From positions 30,621 through 94,620 of the forward strand of contig CAZMHI010000011.1 in NCBI GenBank assembly GCA_964566055.1: a DNA stretch of 64,000 nucleotides, given 5' to 3'. Of this stretch, positions 17,609-26,864 are shown piece after piece. Position 1 is the first letter of the stretch. Each line of letters begins with the position of its first letter. The notes under the pieces are model-generated. The model did not search any database and was not told the DNA's origin. It saw nothing but the letters and a program-made list of their open reading frames with translations. The position numbers and the translations under genes were made by a program. This DNA is from TMED23 sp964566055 (lineage in GTDB: Bacteria > Pseudomonadota > Alphaproteobacteria > Rhodospirillales > UBA2165).

Positions 17609-18031
17609 TTAGGCTGCGATGTGATCAACCCAATCATTAGTTGGCCGGGCGACTTTCATGCCACCGCGATAAACCGGAAAGGTTGTTTCAGTGGAACGCA
17701 CTGCCATATCGTCAAAGGCGACGCGGGCAATTTGATCACGATTGATACCGATATCGGCAAGTTCACGGTCAGACAAACGGGCGAGTTCATCATAAGTCGT
17801 AGCGGCACTCATGCCTTGGCTGATACTGGAAAAAATTTTTCCAACAAATTTGCCAATAAAATTAAATGCGGCTTTAAACATTTGACCAAATACTTGAGCC
17901 TGAGCGAGCCGTGCATTTCGCACCAGCTGATCAATTTCTTCCATGGTCAAACGTTCGGCTTCGTCAAAATTGACAAGCGAAACATATTCTTGAGTAGCCA
18001 GTTCAATTTGTTCTTTAGAAAGCTTATTCAT
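17609..18031 (-). CDS. DUF1127-containing protein with long N-terminal extension
   Basis: 140 residues. The DUF1127 segment is at about 80-105 (YDELARLSDRELADIGINRD). Typical DUF1127 proteins are only about 45-75 residues, so this one carries an extra helical N terminus and a C-terminal tail. Small DUF1127 proteins in alphaproteobacteria are linked to phosphate homeostasis and RNA turnover; the phoR-phoB genes lie just downstream but behind a terminator. A good ribosome site, AGGAG, precedes the ATG. Function not established. Confidence 0.8.
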   Translation of the reverse strand: MNKLSKEQIELATQEYVSLVNFDEAERLTMEEIDQLVRNARLAQAQVFGQMFKAAFNFIGKFVGKIFSSISQGMSAATTYDELARLSDRELADIGINRDQIARVAFDDMAVRSTETTFPVYRGGMKVARPTNDWVDHIAA

Positions 18032-18246
18032 ATTATTCTCCTACTTTCTTGTACCCGGCTCTGATGGCCGGATCGTTGTTGCTTAGATGAGGAGTATATA
18101 GGCCTTTTAATCAGGCTCAGTTAGGGGGTATACCGCAAAACAGCCATGCGTTAATTGCATAAGTTTAATTTTAATGTAGCAAAATCAATATGTTACAAAT
18201 TTTTATAGAGCTATAATAAAATTAATAATTTTAGATTTGTATCCAA

Positions 18247-20505
18247 TTAAACCCAACGCGGCGTGTAGTCTTCAACCGCTTTATATTGCACGGGCATGGC
18301 TAAATCGTAGTCCAGTTCCTTGGCAGCATGGCGTGTCCAATAGGGGTCAAACAGATGCATACGCGCGATCACGCAGATATCGCCTCGACCGCTGGCGATA
18401 ATCGAATTTGCATCGGCATAGGATTGAATATTTCCGACAGTCATGGTCGGCATATCGGCTTCCAGTCTGATCCGATCAGAGAAAGGCAGCTGGAATAAAC
18501 GGCCATATTCCGGCTCTTCCTCAGATACTACCTGCCCCGAAGACACATCCAGAATGTCGCAGCCCGCCTTTTTGAATGCTTTAGCGATTTCAACGGCATC
18601 TTCCGCCGTAATACCGTTTTCGATCCAATCAGTCGCGGAAATACGAACCGAGATCGGTTTTTCATCCGGCCAGATAGCACGAATGGCGGCAAACACTTCC
18701 AGCGGATAGCGCAAGCGGTTTTCCACTGAGCCGCCATACTCATCTTCCCGGATATTGGTTTTAGGGGAAATAAAGGTGTTCAGCAGATAGCCATGCGCAC
18801 AATGCAACTCAAGCATATCAAAACCGGCTTCCTGAGCGCGCCCGGCGGCAGTGACAAAATCATCCCGCACCTGATCCATATCATCTCGCGTCATTTCCCT
18901 GGGTGTCGGATTGTCGGCCGAGTAAGCAATCGGTGAGGCTGCCATAATGGGCCAATCCCCCTTGGTTAAAGGCGCCATATCGCCACCTTCCCATTGCACA
19001 TGGGTCGAAGCCTTGCGGCCGGCATGGCTGAGTTGCATGCCAATTTTGGTGTAAGAGTTCTGATGGATGTAATCAACAACGCGCTTCCAGGCCGCGACAT
19101 GCTCATCCTTATAAATACCGGCACAACCGGGCGAAATCCGGCCTTCGGCACTGATCGCCGTACTCTCGGACATAATTAATCCGGCGCCACCCATGGCCCG
19201 GCTGCCGAGATGAACGAGATGAAAATCACCGATTAAGCCGTCTTCGGCTGAATACATGCACATCGGCGAGACCGCGATGCGGTTCTGCAACACCATTTCA
19301 CGCAGTTTATAAGGTGTGAACATTGGTGGCGGCGCCTCTTTTTCACGCGCTACACCTGACTGTTCAGCCGCTTTATCAGCTACCCAGTTGTCAACTTGAT
19401 CGACCAGCCCCTGATCCCGCAGACGGAGGTTCTCATGATTGATACGCAAGCTGCGGGTCAGCAATGAATAAGAAAACTGCAGCGGCTCCATATCATCGTG
19501 ATAACGCTCAACGTTTTCAAACCACTCCATACTCACCTGGGCGGCACGTTGCAGCGAATCCACATCGGGCTCACGTTTTTCCTGAAAGGCCGGCAATGCC
19601 TTCGCAAAATCACCCGGATTTTCCTGGATGCTTTCATGCAGCGCCACAGCGTCTTCCATTGCCAGTTTGGTACCGGAGCCAATGGAGAAATGCGCGGTAT
19701 GGAGCGCATCACCGAGCAGCACAATATTATTATGATAATATTTGCCGTTTTTAACCCGGGGAAATGTGCGCCACACTGAGTTATTGGTGATCAGCTGGTC
19801 ATCGCCCAATTCTTTTTCAAAAACCTTGGAGCAGTATGCAACGGTTTCCGGCTCAGTGGCATTTTCAAGACCGGCACGGCGCCAGGTATCTTCGGTCGTT
19901 TCAATAATAAAAGTCGAATTGCCGGGCATATATTGATAGCAATGCGCCCGCCACAAACCATGCTCATTTTGATTAAAATAGAATGTGAACGTATCAAATG
20001 CCTTGGTTGAGCCGAGCCAGGTAAATTTATTTGGCCGCATGACAACGTCAGCGGCAAATTCATCTACATGCTGGTCGCGAATAAACGAGGCGATGCCATC
20101 ACCGGCGACAATTAAATCAGCATCCTGGTGGTCCTCAAGACTATCAACAATCACATCATGGATCATGGTGACGCCAAGCTCTTTCGCGCGCGCCTCTAAA
20201 ATCTGCAGCAGCTTGAGGCGTTGCATACCCGCAAAGCCATGGCCGCCGGAAACTATTTTGTGGCCTTTGTGAAAAATATCGATTTCATCCCAATGGACAA
20301 AACTGTCGGTAATGGCTTTATAGGTCTCGAAATCGGCATCTTTAAAATTGTCCATCGTTTCATCTGAAAAGACGACGCCAAAACCCCAGGTGACATTATC
20401 CGGGTTCTGTTCGTAAACCGTAATATCCCAATCCGGATTGGTCTTTTTAGCCAACAACGAAAAATAAAGCGACGCTGGACCGCCGCCAATACACGCGATT
20501 TTCAT
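18247..20505 (-). CDS. Bifunctional salicylyl-CoA/2-aminobenzoyl-CoA monooxygenase-reductase (FAD hydroxylase plus old yellow enzyme)
   Basis: 752 residues, two fused flavoenzymes. Residues 1-370 are a PHBH-type FAD monooxygenase with CIGGGPASLYFSLLAKK, LIVAGDGIASFIRD and VLLGDALHTAHFSIGSG. Residues ~395-752 are an old-yellow-enzyme barrel with AVSPMCMYSAEDG, the catalytic ELHCAHGYLLNTFISP and DWIENGITAEDA. The same fusion is known from 2-aminobenzoyl-CoA monooxygenase/reductase, which dearomatises the CoA-activated ring. A divergent RidA-family gene and a nested palindrome lie upstream. The CoA ligase expected to activate the substrate is not in the window, so the exact substrate is open. 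Confidence 0.87.
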   Translation of the reverse strand: MKIACIGGGPASLYFSLLAKKTNPDWDITVYEQNPDNVTWGFGVVFSDETMDNFKDADFETYKAITDSFVHWDEIDIFHKGHKIVSGGHGFAGMQRLKLLQILEARAKELGVTMIHDVIVDSLEDHQDADLIVAGDGIASFIRDQHVDEFAADVVMRPNKFTWLGSTKAFDTFTFYFNQNEHGLWRAHCYQYMPGNSTFIIETTEDTWRRAGLENATEPETVAYCSKVFEKELGDDQLITNNSVWRTFPRVKNGKYYHNNIVLLGDALHTAHFSIGSGTKLAMEDAVALHESIQENPGDFAKALPAFQEKREPDVDSLQRAAQVSMEWFENVERYHDDMEPLQFSYSLLTRSLRINHENLRLRDQGLVDQVDNWVADKAAEQSGVAREKEAPPPMFTPYKLREMVLQNRIAVSPMCMYSAEDGLIGDFHLVHLGSRAMGGAGLIMSESTAISAEGRISPGCAGIYKDEHVAAWKRVVDYIHQNSYTKIGMQLSHAGRKASTHVQWEGGDMAPLTKGDWPIMAASPIAYSADNPTPREMTRDDMDQVRDDFVTAAGRAQEAGFDMLELHCAHGYLLNTFISPKTNIREDEYGGSVENRLRYPLEVFAAIRAIWPDEKPISVRISATDWIENGITAEDAVEIAKAFKKAGCDILDVSSGQVVSEEEPEYGRLFQLPFSDRIRLEADMPTMTVGNIQSYADANSIIASGRGDICVIARMHLFDPYWTRHAAKELDYDLAMPVQYKAVEDYTPRWV

Positions 20506-20572
20506 CTACCGATTCCTATCTAAAACCACTGGCAAAAGCTTGCCAGAACAGTTCCCTTAGTTTAATAATTTT

Positions 20573-20611
20573 AATTAGTTTATCCTTAAACAGTTTAAGT
20601 CTAAACTAATT
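20573..20611. promoter_or_regulatory. Nested palindromic operator in the divergent promoter
   Basis: Outer arms AATTAGTTTA and TAAACTAATT (perfect, 10 bp) enclose inner arms CTTAAA and TTTAAG around CAG. A further half-site TTAGTTTAAT lies at 20557-20566. It is placed between the monooxygenase-reductase gene (minus) and the RidA gene (plus), so one regulator could control both. No regulator gene is adjacent. Confidence 0.6.
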
Positions 20612-20661
20612 TTTAAAATCATTCAAGAGCGCAGTTTTTAAACACAGAGGAAGTCACGATC

Positions 20662-21054
20662 ATGGAAATTTTACAACCACCAGGCTGGCCCCGCCCCAAG
20701 GGATATAGCAACGGCATCAAAGTCACAGGCACGATGGTTTTCATCGCCGGTCAAGTTGGCTGGAACGAGCAGGAAGAGTTTGAAACCGACAGTCTACCCG
20801 GCCAAGCGCGCCAAGCCTTGCAGAATATCCTGGCGATTATGACCGAAGGCGGCGCCAAGCCAGAACACATGACACGTATGACTTGGTATCTCGGTGACAA
20901 GGATGAATACAACGCCTCGCTCGGAGAATTGGGCAAAGTCTATCAGGAAGTCATGGGTAAAGTATTCCCTGTCATGACCGGCATTCAGGTCGCTGGATTT
21001 GTCGAAGAAGGCGCCAAGCTTGAGATTGAAGTAACCTGCGTTATTCCTGATTAA
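20662..21054 (+). CDS. RidA/YjgF family protein
   Basis: 130 residues, the usual RidA length. YSNGIKVTGTMVFIAGQVGW and the C-terminal AKLEIEVTCVIP match the family; the canonical arginine of imine deaminases lies in a divergent region, so hydrolysis of enamines or imines is uncertain. Subfamilies of this type are often encoded beside aromatic-degradation genes such as those for 2-aminobenzoyl-CoA or 4-hydroxybenzoate. A GAGGAAG ribosome site precedes the ATG. It leads a plus-strand set with the PobA-like gene and another RidA protein. Confidence 0.85.
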   Translation: MEILQPPGWPRPKGYSNGIKVTGTMVFIAGQVGWNEQEEFETDSLPGQARQALQNILAIMTEGGAKPEHMTRMTWYLGDKDEYNASLGELGKVYQEVMGKVFPVMTGIQVAGFVEEGAKLEIEVTCVIPD

Positions 21055-21143
21055 GCAGTGTAACTAAACTTTTATCGTTCATTTACGCTGCCAAATTTGC
21101 AACACTGACTCCCAAATCATAAATCTTTCAGGGAGTATCGATC

Positions 21144-22316
21144 ATGCGTGTTCAAGTCGGCATCATCGGCGCCGGGCCTTCTGGTCTATTGCTGTCACAA
21201 TTGTTGCACCTCCAGGGCATTGAAACCATTGTCCTGGAGCGGCGCACAGCTGACTATGTATTGGGCCGCATTCGCGCCGGCGTGCTGGAACAGGGCATGG
21301 TCGATCTGCTGCACCAAGCCAAAGCCGGTGAGCGCATGGCCAAAGAAGGCCTGATCCATGACGGCTTTGAGATCATCTTTAATCGCCAGCGATTGCGCAT
21401 AGATATGAAAGGGTTGACCGGCGGCGATGTCGTCACGGTCTATGGCCAGACGGAAGTGACCAAGGATTTGATGGATGCCCGGGCGGCGCTTGACGGCCTA
21501 CTGGTCTATGAAGCCGAAAACGTGCAGATATCTGACCTCGACAGCGATACACCTAAACTAACCTACCAAAAGGACGGCGCGGAACATGAAGTCATCTGCG
21601 ATTTTGTGGTTGGCTGCGACGGTTATCACGGTGTCTCGCGGAAAACCATGCCGCAGGATATTTTGCGCGAATTTGAGCGGGTCTACCCGTTCGGCTGGCT
21701 CGGTGTATTGTCAGAAACCAAGCCGGTCGCTGAAGAGCTGATCTATGTTAATGACAAACGCGGCTTTGCGCTCTGTTCGATGCGCTCGGAGACTCGCAGC
21801 CGTTACTATATTCAATGCGCTTTTGATGAGGATTTGGAAGAATGGACCGATGACCGGTTCTGGGATGAGCTTAGGTCCCGCCTGCCGGAAGAAACGGCGG
21901 CGAATTTGGAGACCGGCCCCTCGATTGAGAAAAGTATCGCGCCGCTGCGGAGCTTCGTTGCCGAGCCGCTCCGCCATGGCCGATTGTTGCTGGCTGGCGA
22001 TGCGGCGCATATCGTGCCACCTACCGGCGCCAAAGGCCTCAACCTAGCCGCCTCGGATATCTATTATGCCTCGAACGCCCTGATCGAATATTACCATGAC
22101 AATAGCGAATCTGGCCTCGACAATTATTCCCATAATTGCCTCCGGCGCATTTGGAAGGCCGAGCGCTTTTCCTGGTGGATGACGACCCTGTTGCACCGCT
22201 TCCCCGACGAGATCCCATTTGACCGGCGCATCCAGGCCGCTGAGCTGGATTATTTACGCGATTCGCAAGCTGCCCAGAAAGCGCTGGCAGAAAATTATGT
22301 CGGCCTGCCATTTTAA
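21144..22316 (+). CDS. pobA: 4-Hydroxybenzoate 3-monooxygenase (PobA-like)
   Basis: 390 residues, the length of PobA. The FAD motif IIGAGPSGLLLSQLLHLQGI, the substrate-pocket segment LGRIRAGVLEQGMVDLL, the flavin-hydroxylase DG motif DFVVGCDGYHGV and the GD motif LLAGDAAHIVPPTGAKGLN are all intact. It converts 4-hydroxybenzoate to protocatechuate using NAD(P)H and oxygen. No pca ring-cleavage genes are in the window, and the neighbours are RidA proteins and a CoA-ester hydroxylase. A related hydroxyarene could therefore be the natural substrate. Confidence 0.85.
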   Translation: MRVQVGIIGAGPSGLLLSQLLHLQGIETIVLERRTADYVLGRIRAGVLEQGMVDLLHQAKAGERMAKEGLIHDGFEIIFNRQRLRIDMKGLTGGDVVTVYGQTEVTKDLMDARAALDGLLVYEAENVQISDLDSDTPKLTYQKDGAEHEVICDFVVGCDGYHGVSRKTMPQDILREFERVYPFGWLGVLSETKPVAEELIYVNDKRGFALCSMRSETRSRYYIQCAFDEDLEEWTDDRFWDELRSRLPEETAANLETGPSIEKSIAPLRSFVAEPLRHGRLLLAGDAAHIVPPTGAKGLNLAASDIYYASNALIEYYHDNSESGLDNYSHNCLRRIWKAERFSWWMTTLLHRFPDEIPFDRRIQAAELDYLRDSQAAQKALAENYVGLPF

Positions 22317-22339
22317 ATGTGTGATTATAGGAGACGACA

Positions 22340-22708
22340 ATGACTAAAATTCAACGGGGACCCGGCAATGTTCCGACCCGCCGCTGGGGCTCGGCCTATA
22401 AGGATTTGGTTTGGGCGATCGGCTTAAGCGATGATTTCTCACTTTCCGCCGAAGATCAAGTTACCCGGGCCTACGACAACCTCGACAAAGTGCTGGCAGA
22501 CCTAGGCACCGACAAAACCAAAATTTTGTCGGCGACCGTTATCCTTAACGATATCGAGAACAAGCCGATGGCCGATAAAGTCTGGGCGGATTGGATGAGC
22601 GATGATCCGGATCACTGGCCGGAACGCTCTTGTCATGGAGTTGACCTACATGCCGGTAATGAAATTGAGATCAGAGTTGTTGCCGTCAGAGACGATCCCG
22701 AGGCCTAA
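22340..22708 (+). CDS. RidA-family protein (second copy)
   Basis: 122 residues. It resembles the RidA subfamily seen with small cytoplasmic translation-inhibitor homologues: VPTRRWGSAYKDLVWAIG, a central KILSATVILNDIE, and ERSCHGVDLHAGNEIEIRVV at the end. It is distinct from the RidA gene at 20662 and not a recent duplicate. AGGAG precedes the ATG, and the spacing to pobA is 23 bases, so the three genes are probably one operon. Confidence 0.82.
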   Translation: MTKIQRGPGNVPTRRWGSAYKDLVWAIGLSDDFSLSAEDQVTRAYDNLDKVLADLGTDKTKILSATVILNDIENKPMADKVWADWMSDDPDHWPERSCHGVDLHAGNEIEIRVVAVRDDPEA

Positions 22709-22711
22709 TCT

Positions 22712-23836
22712 CTAAGTATTTCCCCAAACCTCACGAGCCGTCTCGACCACCAGTTCCAGCTTGGCCATTTGATCATCAAAAGCGATGATATTGCCGATGT
22801 CGAGGCTGGCAAAACCGCATTGCGGGCTCAAGCCCAGATGTTCCAAGGCGACATATTGCGCCGCTTCATCGATGCGCCGTTTGAGATCATCCTTGTTTTC
22901 GATCTCGCCAAATTTTGACGTCACCAAACCAAGAACAACGTTTTTATCATCCGGCATGACCTTCAACGGTTCAAAATCACCCGAACGGTCATCATCATAT
23001 TCAAGAAACCAAGTATCAACATTCACCACCGGGAATATGGCTTCGGCCAAGCGCATATAACCACCGGACACAATCCAGGAACTTTGGGCATTGCCGCGGC
23101 AGAGGTGCATCGACAGATGAGTATCGGTGTGGCGATTTTCTATACACTGGTTCAGCACTTTGGCGTAGGTATGGATGAGCTGATCCGGGTCTTCACCGAT
23201 ATCACGCAAATTCTCCCGCGTGCGGCTATCGAGAAAATAAGTCAACACCGGATCATCAATCTGAATATAGCGGCAGCCCAACTCCTCCAAGGCGGCAATT
23301 TCAGCTTGATAAAAAGCCGCAATATCAGCCCAAAACTGATCCATATCGGGATAGGCCTCTTCGCTCACCTTGGGGCGGCCGCTGTGAAAATGAATGCGGG
23401 TCGGTGACGGGATGGTTATTTTCGGCGTTTTGGATGTGCAACCGGCAAGAAAAGTGTAATCCCGTTCCATAAGTGCGCGATCGTGATGGATTTTATCAAC
23501 AGTTTCGACGATCAGGGGAATATAGCCTGAGCCTTCATCCTTACTGGTTTTAAATTCGGCATGAGTGTCAGGCTCGGAAATTTTGATGCCGTTGATCTGA
23601 CTGATAAAATCGATCCACCAATTTTCCCGGCGGAATTCTCCATCCGTAATGGCCGGCAAGCCAACGTCTTCCTGGATACGAACAGCATCGCGAATGGCAT
23701 CATCTTCCAAAGCCTGCAATTCGTCTCGGCTCAACTCGCCAGCCTTCCATTTCAGCCGGGCATCCAACAATTTTTTGGGGCGCAGCAGGCTGCCGACTTG
23801 GTCCGCATGATAGAAAGATTTGCCGCTGGTACTCAT
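22712..23836 (-). CDS. Cobalamin-independent methionine synthase-like protein (MetE C-terminal family)
   Basis: 374 residues, corresponding to the catalytic C-terminal half of MetE only. DQVGSLLRP and GLPAITDGEFRRENWWIDF are typical of the stand-alone group. Putative zinc ligands are seen in MHLCRGN and SPQCGF. Stand-alone members transfer alkyl or methyl groups between sulfur compounds, such as methylated thiols or coenzyme M-type acceptors. A complete metH is present elsewhere in the window, so this is probably not the housekeeping synthase. It converges on the RidA gene with a 3-base gap. Confidence 0.85.
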   Translation of the reverse strand: MSTSGKSFYHADQVGSLLRPKKLLDARLKWKAGELSRDELQALEDDAIRDAVRIQEDVGLPAITDGEFRRENWWIDFISQINGIKISEPDTHAEFKTSKDEGSGYIPLIVETVDKIHHDRALMERDYTFLAGCTSKTPKITIPSPTRIHFHSGRPKVSEEAYPDMDQFWADIAAFYQAEIAALEELGCRYIQIDDPVLTYFLDSRTRENLRDIGEDPDQLIHTYAKVLNQCIENRHTDTHLSMHLCRGNAQSSWIVSGGYMRLAEAIFPVVNVDTWFLEYDDDRSGDFEPLKVMPDDKNVVLGLVTSKFGEIENKDDLKRRIDEAAQYVALEHLGLSPQCGFASLDIGNIIAFDDQMAKLELVVETAREVWGNT

Positions 23837-23869
23837 GTGATCCTACTCCTGATAGATTTAGTGCTGAGT

Positions 23870-24439
23870 TTAAATTTCTTCGACCCAATATTGAAACTGT
23901 AAACTCCGACTCAAAACTAGGTCTTCGATCTCAATTTGGAAATGATTGCCGGAAATGGCCTTAAGATCTGGCAGTCCGGTGCACAAGACTGCGCTGCCCA
24001 CCGGGACATCATCGACCGGCAATTCAAGCCATTCGCCGACAACTCCTTCTTGTATGATTGCCGCTGCACCCTCATTGACTGACGCCGCGCGCAGAATAAG
24101 CTGCCCTGCATGACCGGCAACATCGCTGAACCGCCAGGCTTGGCGACACAGAGGTTTGACACATTCCAGCCGGCCAGGATTGCTCTCTGGATTGCCATTG
24201 TTCGAGGCGATGCTCAAAAGAGTTCCGGCCCCAGCCCCGATCATCGCCAGCGCGGCATCAGGCACAGAACTTGATCCTGCGACCTGAATTTCAACATCCG
24301 TGGTTAAGCGGTCAATCGGTACCGGAATAGAAGTGGTGCTTCCCTTTGCCGCAATCGTCAGATGATCGATCAAGACGTCAGGCGTAATGACATCATCCAA
24401 ATTATGAACATGAGGCCGGTATATGAAGCTGCTTGCCAT
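23870..24439 (-). CDS. Protein of unknown function
   Basis: 189 residues, no signal peptide and no clear family. The last ~50 residues (VPVGSAVLCTGLPDL, then FQIEIEDLVLSRSLQFQYWV) recall the end of fumarylacetoacetate-hydrolase-fold or DUF2848 proteins, but the catalytic first half is not recognisable. It sits 6 bases after the isochorismatase-family gene and before the MetE-like gene in the same orientation, so it is part of that catabolic operon. Confidence 0.6.
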   Translation of the reverse strand: MASSFIYRPHVHNLDDVITPDVLIDHLTIAAKGSTTSIPVPIDRLTTDVEIQVAGSSSVPDAALAMIGAGAGTLLSIASNNGNPESNPGRLECVKPLCRQAWRFSDVAGHAGQLILRAASVNEGAAAIIQEGVVGEWLELPVDDVPVGSAVLCTGLPDLKAISGNHFQIEIEDLVLSRSLQFQYWVEEI

Positions 24440-24445
24440 TACATC

Positions 24446-25123
24446 TCAATCCGCCAGTAAATTTTCAATGCAATCATCAACACTGCGCACGTCGCCAAAG
24501 CTCTGCCAGATGGTCGTTAGGCCAACAATATGATCCTCGTCATAACGAGCTGCATTGGCATCTGAGATCATGACCGTGCGATAGCCGATCATCATGGCAT
24601 CGCGCGCTGTCGTTTCGCAGCAAAAATTCGTTGCCGTGCCGGCCACCAGGAGATTTTCAATTCCTTTCTCCTGCAAACGGTCATGCAGATCGGAAGAGCC
24701 TTGAACGAAGGCACTGAACCTGGATTTAAGCGAAATGATGTCTTCGTCTTTTATCACCAGATCGGAAAACATGGCATGACCCTCACTGCTTTTGGTTAAA
24801 CCGTCCTTATGCGCTTTCATTTTTTCTGGCGTAAAAAAGTAGTCGTGATAGATCGGCCAAAGGCTGGGACCATCCATCTCATCGGCGACCGTCAATTGCA
24901 CCCAGGCAACAACACCGCCTTTATCTCTCACCGCATCAGCAAGTCTGTTGATATTGGGACAAATACTGATAGCGGTCTCAACCTCAGCGACAAAAAAGTT
25001 TTGCATATCGATGACCACCAACGCCGTCTTCTCCGGCTCAAAATGATCAAAGACATTTAATTTGCCGCGCTTTGCCATGATGCGTTCAATGACATAATCC
25101 GGCACCTCTACATTGTGTGGCAT
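24446..25123 (-). CDS. Isochorismatase-family cysteine hydrolase
   Basis: 225 residues. The catalytic triad is visible: Asp in ALVVIDMQNFF, Lys in IISLKSRFSAF and Cys in AGTATNFCCETTARDA. The cis-peptide segment LLVAGTATN is also present. These residues mark the amidase branch (biuret, ureidoacrylate, N-carbamoyl substrates) rather than true isochorismatase. It lies in a minus-strand operon with an Asp-box protein, an unknown protein and a MetE-like protein. Substrate unknown. Confidence 0.87.
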   Translation of the reverse strand: MPHNVEVPDYVIERIMAKRGKLNVFDHFEPEKTALVVIDMQNFFVAEVETAISICPNINRLADAVRDKGGVVAWVQLTVADEMDGPSLWPIYHDYFFTPEKMKAHKDGLTKSSEGHAMFSDLVIKDEDIISLKSRFSAFVQGSSDLHDRLQEKGIENLLVAGTATNFCCETTARDAMMIGYRTVMISDANAARYDEDHIVGLTTIWQSFGDVRSVDDCIENLLAD

Positions 25124-25141
25124 TAAATAATTCTCCCTAGG

Positions 25142-26128
25142 TCAATGCGCCGGCGTTTCCTGCCAGGCCATCATTCTAATTTCACCAAGCTCCCGCTGCA
25201 TTTTTTGCCATGTCTCACCGCCATCTATTGAGCGATAAATCTGCCCCAAAATAGTATGACAAAATATGAGATTGGGATCAGACGGATTGGTGGCAATCCA
25301 CCAGATCGTACTATTCACATGCCCAGGCAATCCGGCGTCTTCCCAGGTTTCACCAAAATCCCGGCTCCGCAGCAGCAGCCCGGTTTCACCCGACGGCTTA
25401 TCGCCAACCGATAAGAACATCACACCGGAATCGTCAGCGCGCTTCTTGATACAGCGCATATAAAGCCAGGGTGCTTGGGGAATTTCATGGTGCTGCCAAG
25501 TGGCGCCATTATCAATACTGCGGTGAAGACCCTCTTCGGTCGAACACCACATTTTACGGCCACCCTCGACATTATCGAAAAAGACCAGATTATGGGTATC
25601 GTCAGAAACCAGACCGTCGTTGCATTTTTCCCAGGTCTCACCGAGATCGGTGGTTTTAAACACACCATCGATTTCAATCGTTACCCAAACCGTTGCCTCT
25701 TCGACCGGATCAAATTGGATCGAGGTGATGCGCGGCGTATTGATGAACCAGCATTCTTTTGAATTACCGAGTTCGCATTTATTCCAGCTATCACCGCCAT
25801 CGAGTGATCTAAATATTTCGGCTGGCCGGGTGCCGGCAAAAATAATGTCAGGATCGTTGGGGGCTTGAGTAATTTGCTGGATATGCAGCTCGTCCATCGG
25901 CGAGGCGACATAATTCCAGCGCGCATCTTGAGGCGCCCAGCGATAGACGCCTAGGTCTGTGCCGGATAATACTTCTCCCGGTCGGTCTGGGTGCACGGAT
26001 ACCGACCAGCACCTCGATTCGTTATAGATACCCCCCGTTGGCGTAACCGCCCGGTTCCAGCTTTCGCCTAAATCATGACTGAACCAAACCGAGTGCCCTA
26101 CCGTCGCGGCATAGGCAGTAATTTCCAT
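25142..26128 (-). CDS. Asp-box (BNR) repeat beta-propeller protein
   Basis: 328 residues from the ATG at 26128; an in-frame GTG lies at 26143. Six Asp-box turns of the form S-x-D-x-G-x-T/S-W are spaced along the chain (for example SHDLGESW, SLDGGDSW, TTDLGETW, SIDNGATW, SRDFGETW, SIDGGETW). This predicts a six-bladed sialidase/Vps10-type propeller. No signal peptide is present, and the sialidase arginine triad is not evident, so a glycosidase role is not supported. It is the first gene of a four-gene catabolic operon. Confidence 0.8.
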   Translation of the reverse strand: MEITAYAATVGHSVWFSHDLGESWNRAVTPTGGIYNESRCWSVSVHPDRPGEVLSGTDLGVYRWAPQDARWNYVASPMDELHIQQITQAPNDPDIIFAGTRPAEIFRSLDGGDSWNKCELGNSKECWFINTPRITSIQFDPVEEATVWVTIEIDGVFKTTDLGETWEKCNDGLVSDDTHNLVFFDNVEGGRKMWCSTEEGLHRSIDNGATWQHHEIPQAPWLYMRCIKKRADDSGVMFLSVGDKPSGETGLLLRSRDFGETWEDAGLPGHVNSTIWWIATNPSDPNLIFCHTILGQIYRSIDGGETWQKMQRELGEIRMMAWQETPAH

Positions 26129-26267
26129 ACTTTCCGATCCCACATTCCCTGTTGCCGTTAAATCTTAGCGTCAATCGGCGCTTAATCAATAGGGTGTGCA
26201 GAAATTGGTGCAAAGGCTCGCTACCACTATTTAAGCAATTGAGCCCCACTGAGGGGATTAGTTTGGA

Positions 26268-26864
26268 TTACGGGGTGATGTATCGCTTGATGTCGGCGAC
26301 GATATCTTTGGCGGTAATGCCGTGGGGGAACAGGCTAAGGCCGCCGCCATTGGGTCCTATGAGCACAGTCGCCGCCGAATGATCGATAAGATATTCACCG
26401 GGCTCAGCATCTTGCGATACCGACCTACGGGACTGCATACGATATATTTTTGCCGCCGAAGCGACTTGTTGCTTGGTCCCGGTTAGGCCAATCAGCCGGG
26501 GATGAAAGTGTTTTACATACCTAGCCATGACTTTGACCGTATCCCGCTTAGGATCAACGGTTACAAAAAGCGGCTGAATTTTGTCACCATCTTTGCCCAA
26601 CATATCCACTGCCTCACTGACAATCTGCAAATCAATTGGGCAGACGTCCGGACAATGGGTATAGCCGAAATAAACCAGCATATATTTGCCGAGAAAATCC
26701 CGGTCGGTCACAGTTTTGCCGGTGTGGGTGACCAGCTCGAACGGGCCCCGATTACTGGCAAGCGAGGCGGTTTCTTTATTCTTTAATTTCGGCCCATGGG
26801 CGTCGGCATTGGTGCCGATAAAAAAGGCCGAGACCAAAAGTAGGAGGGCCGCCAGCTGTCTCAT
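26268..26864 (-). CDS. SCO1/SenC family copper chaperone
   Basis: 198 residues with an N-terminal signal sequence or anchor (LAALLLLVSAFFIGTNADA). The thioredoxin-like domain has the copper-binding pair in THCPDVCPIDLQ and the third ligand His in DHSAATVLIG. SCO proteins insert copper, classically into CuA of heme-copper oxidases. No such oxidase is in the window, so a blue-copper protein or another neighbour may be the client. Its start overlaps the stop of the porphyrinogen oxidase gene by one base. Confidence 0.9.
   Translation of the reverse strand: MRQLAALLLLVSAFFIGTNADAHGPKLKNKETASLASNRGPFELVTHTGKTVTDRDFLGKYMLVYFGYTHCPDVCPIDLQIVSEAVDMLGKDGDKIQPLFVTVDPKRDTVKVMARYVKHFHPRLIGLTGTKQQVASAAKIYRMQSRRSVSQDAEPGEYLIDHSAATVLIGPNGGGLSLFPHGITAKDIVADIKRYITP

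Noticed and set aside
26244..26256. CCCC/GGGG hairpin after the SCO gene
   Set aside because: Only a four-base stem and no U-tract; not convincing as a terminator.
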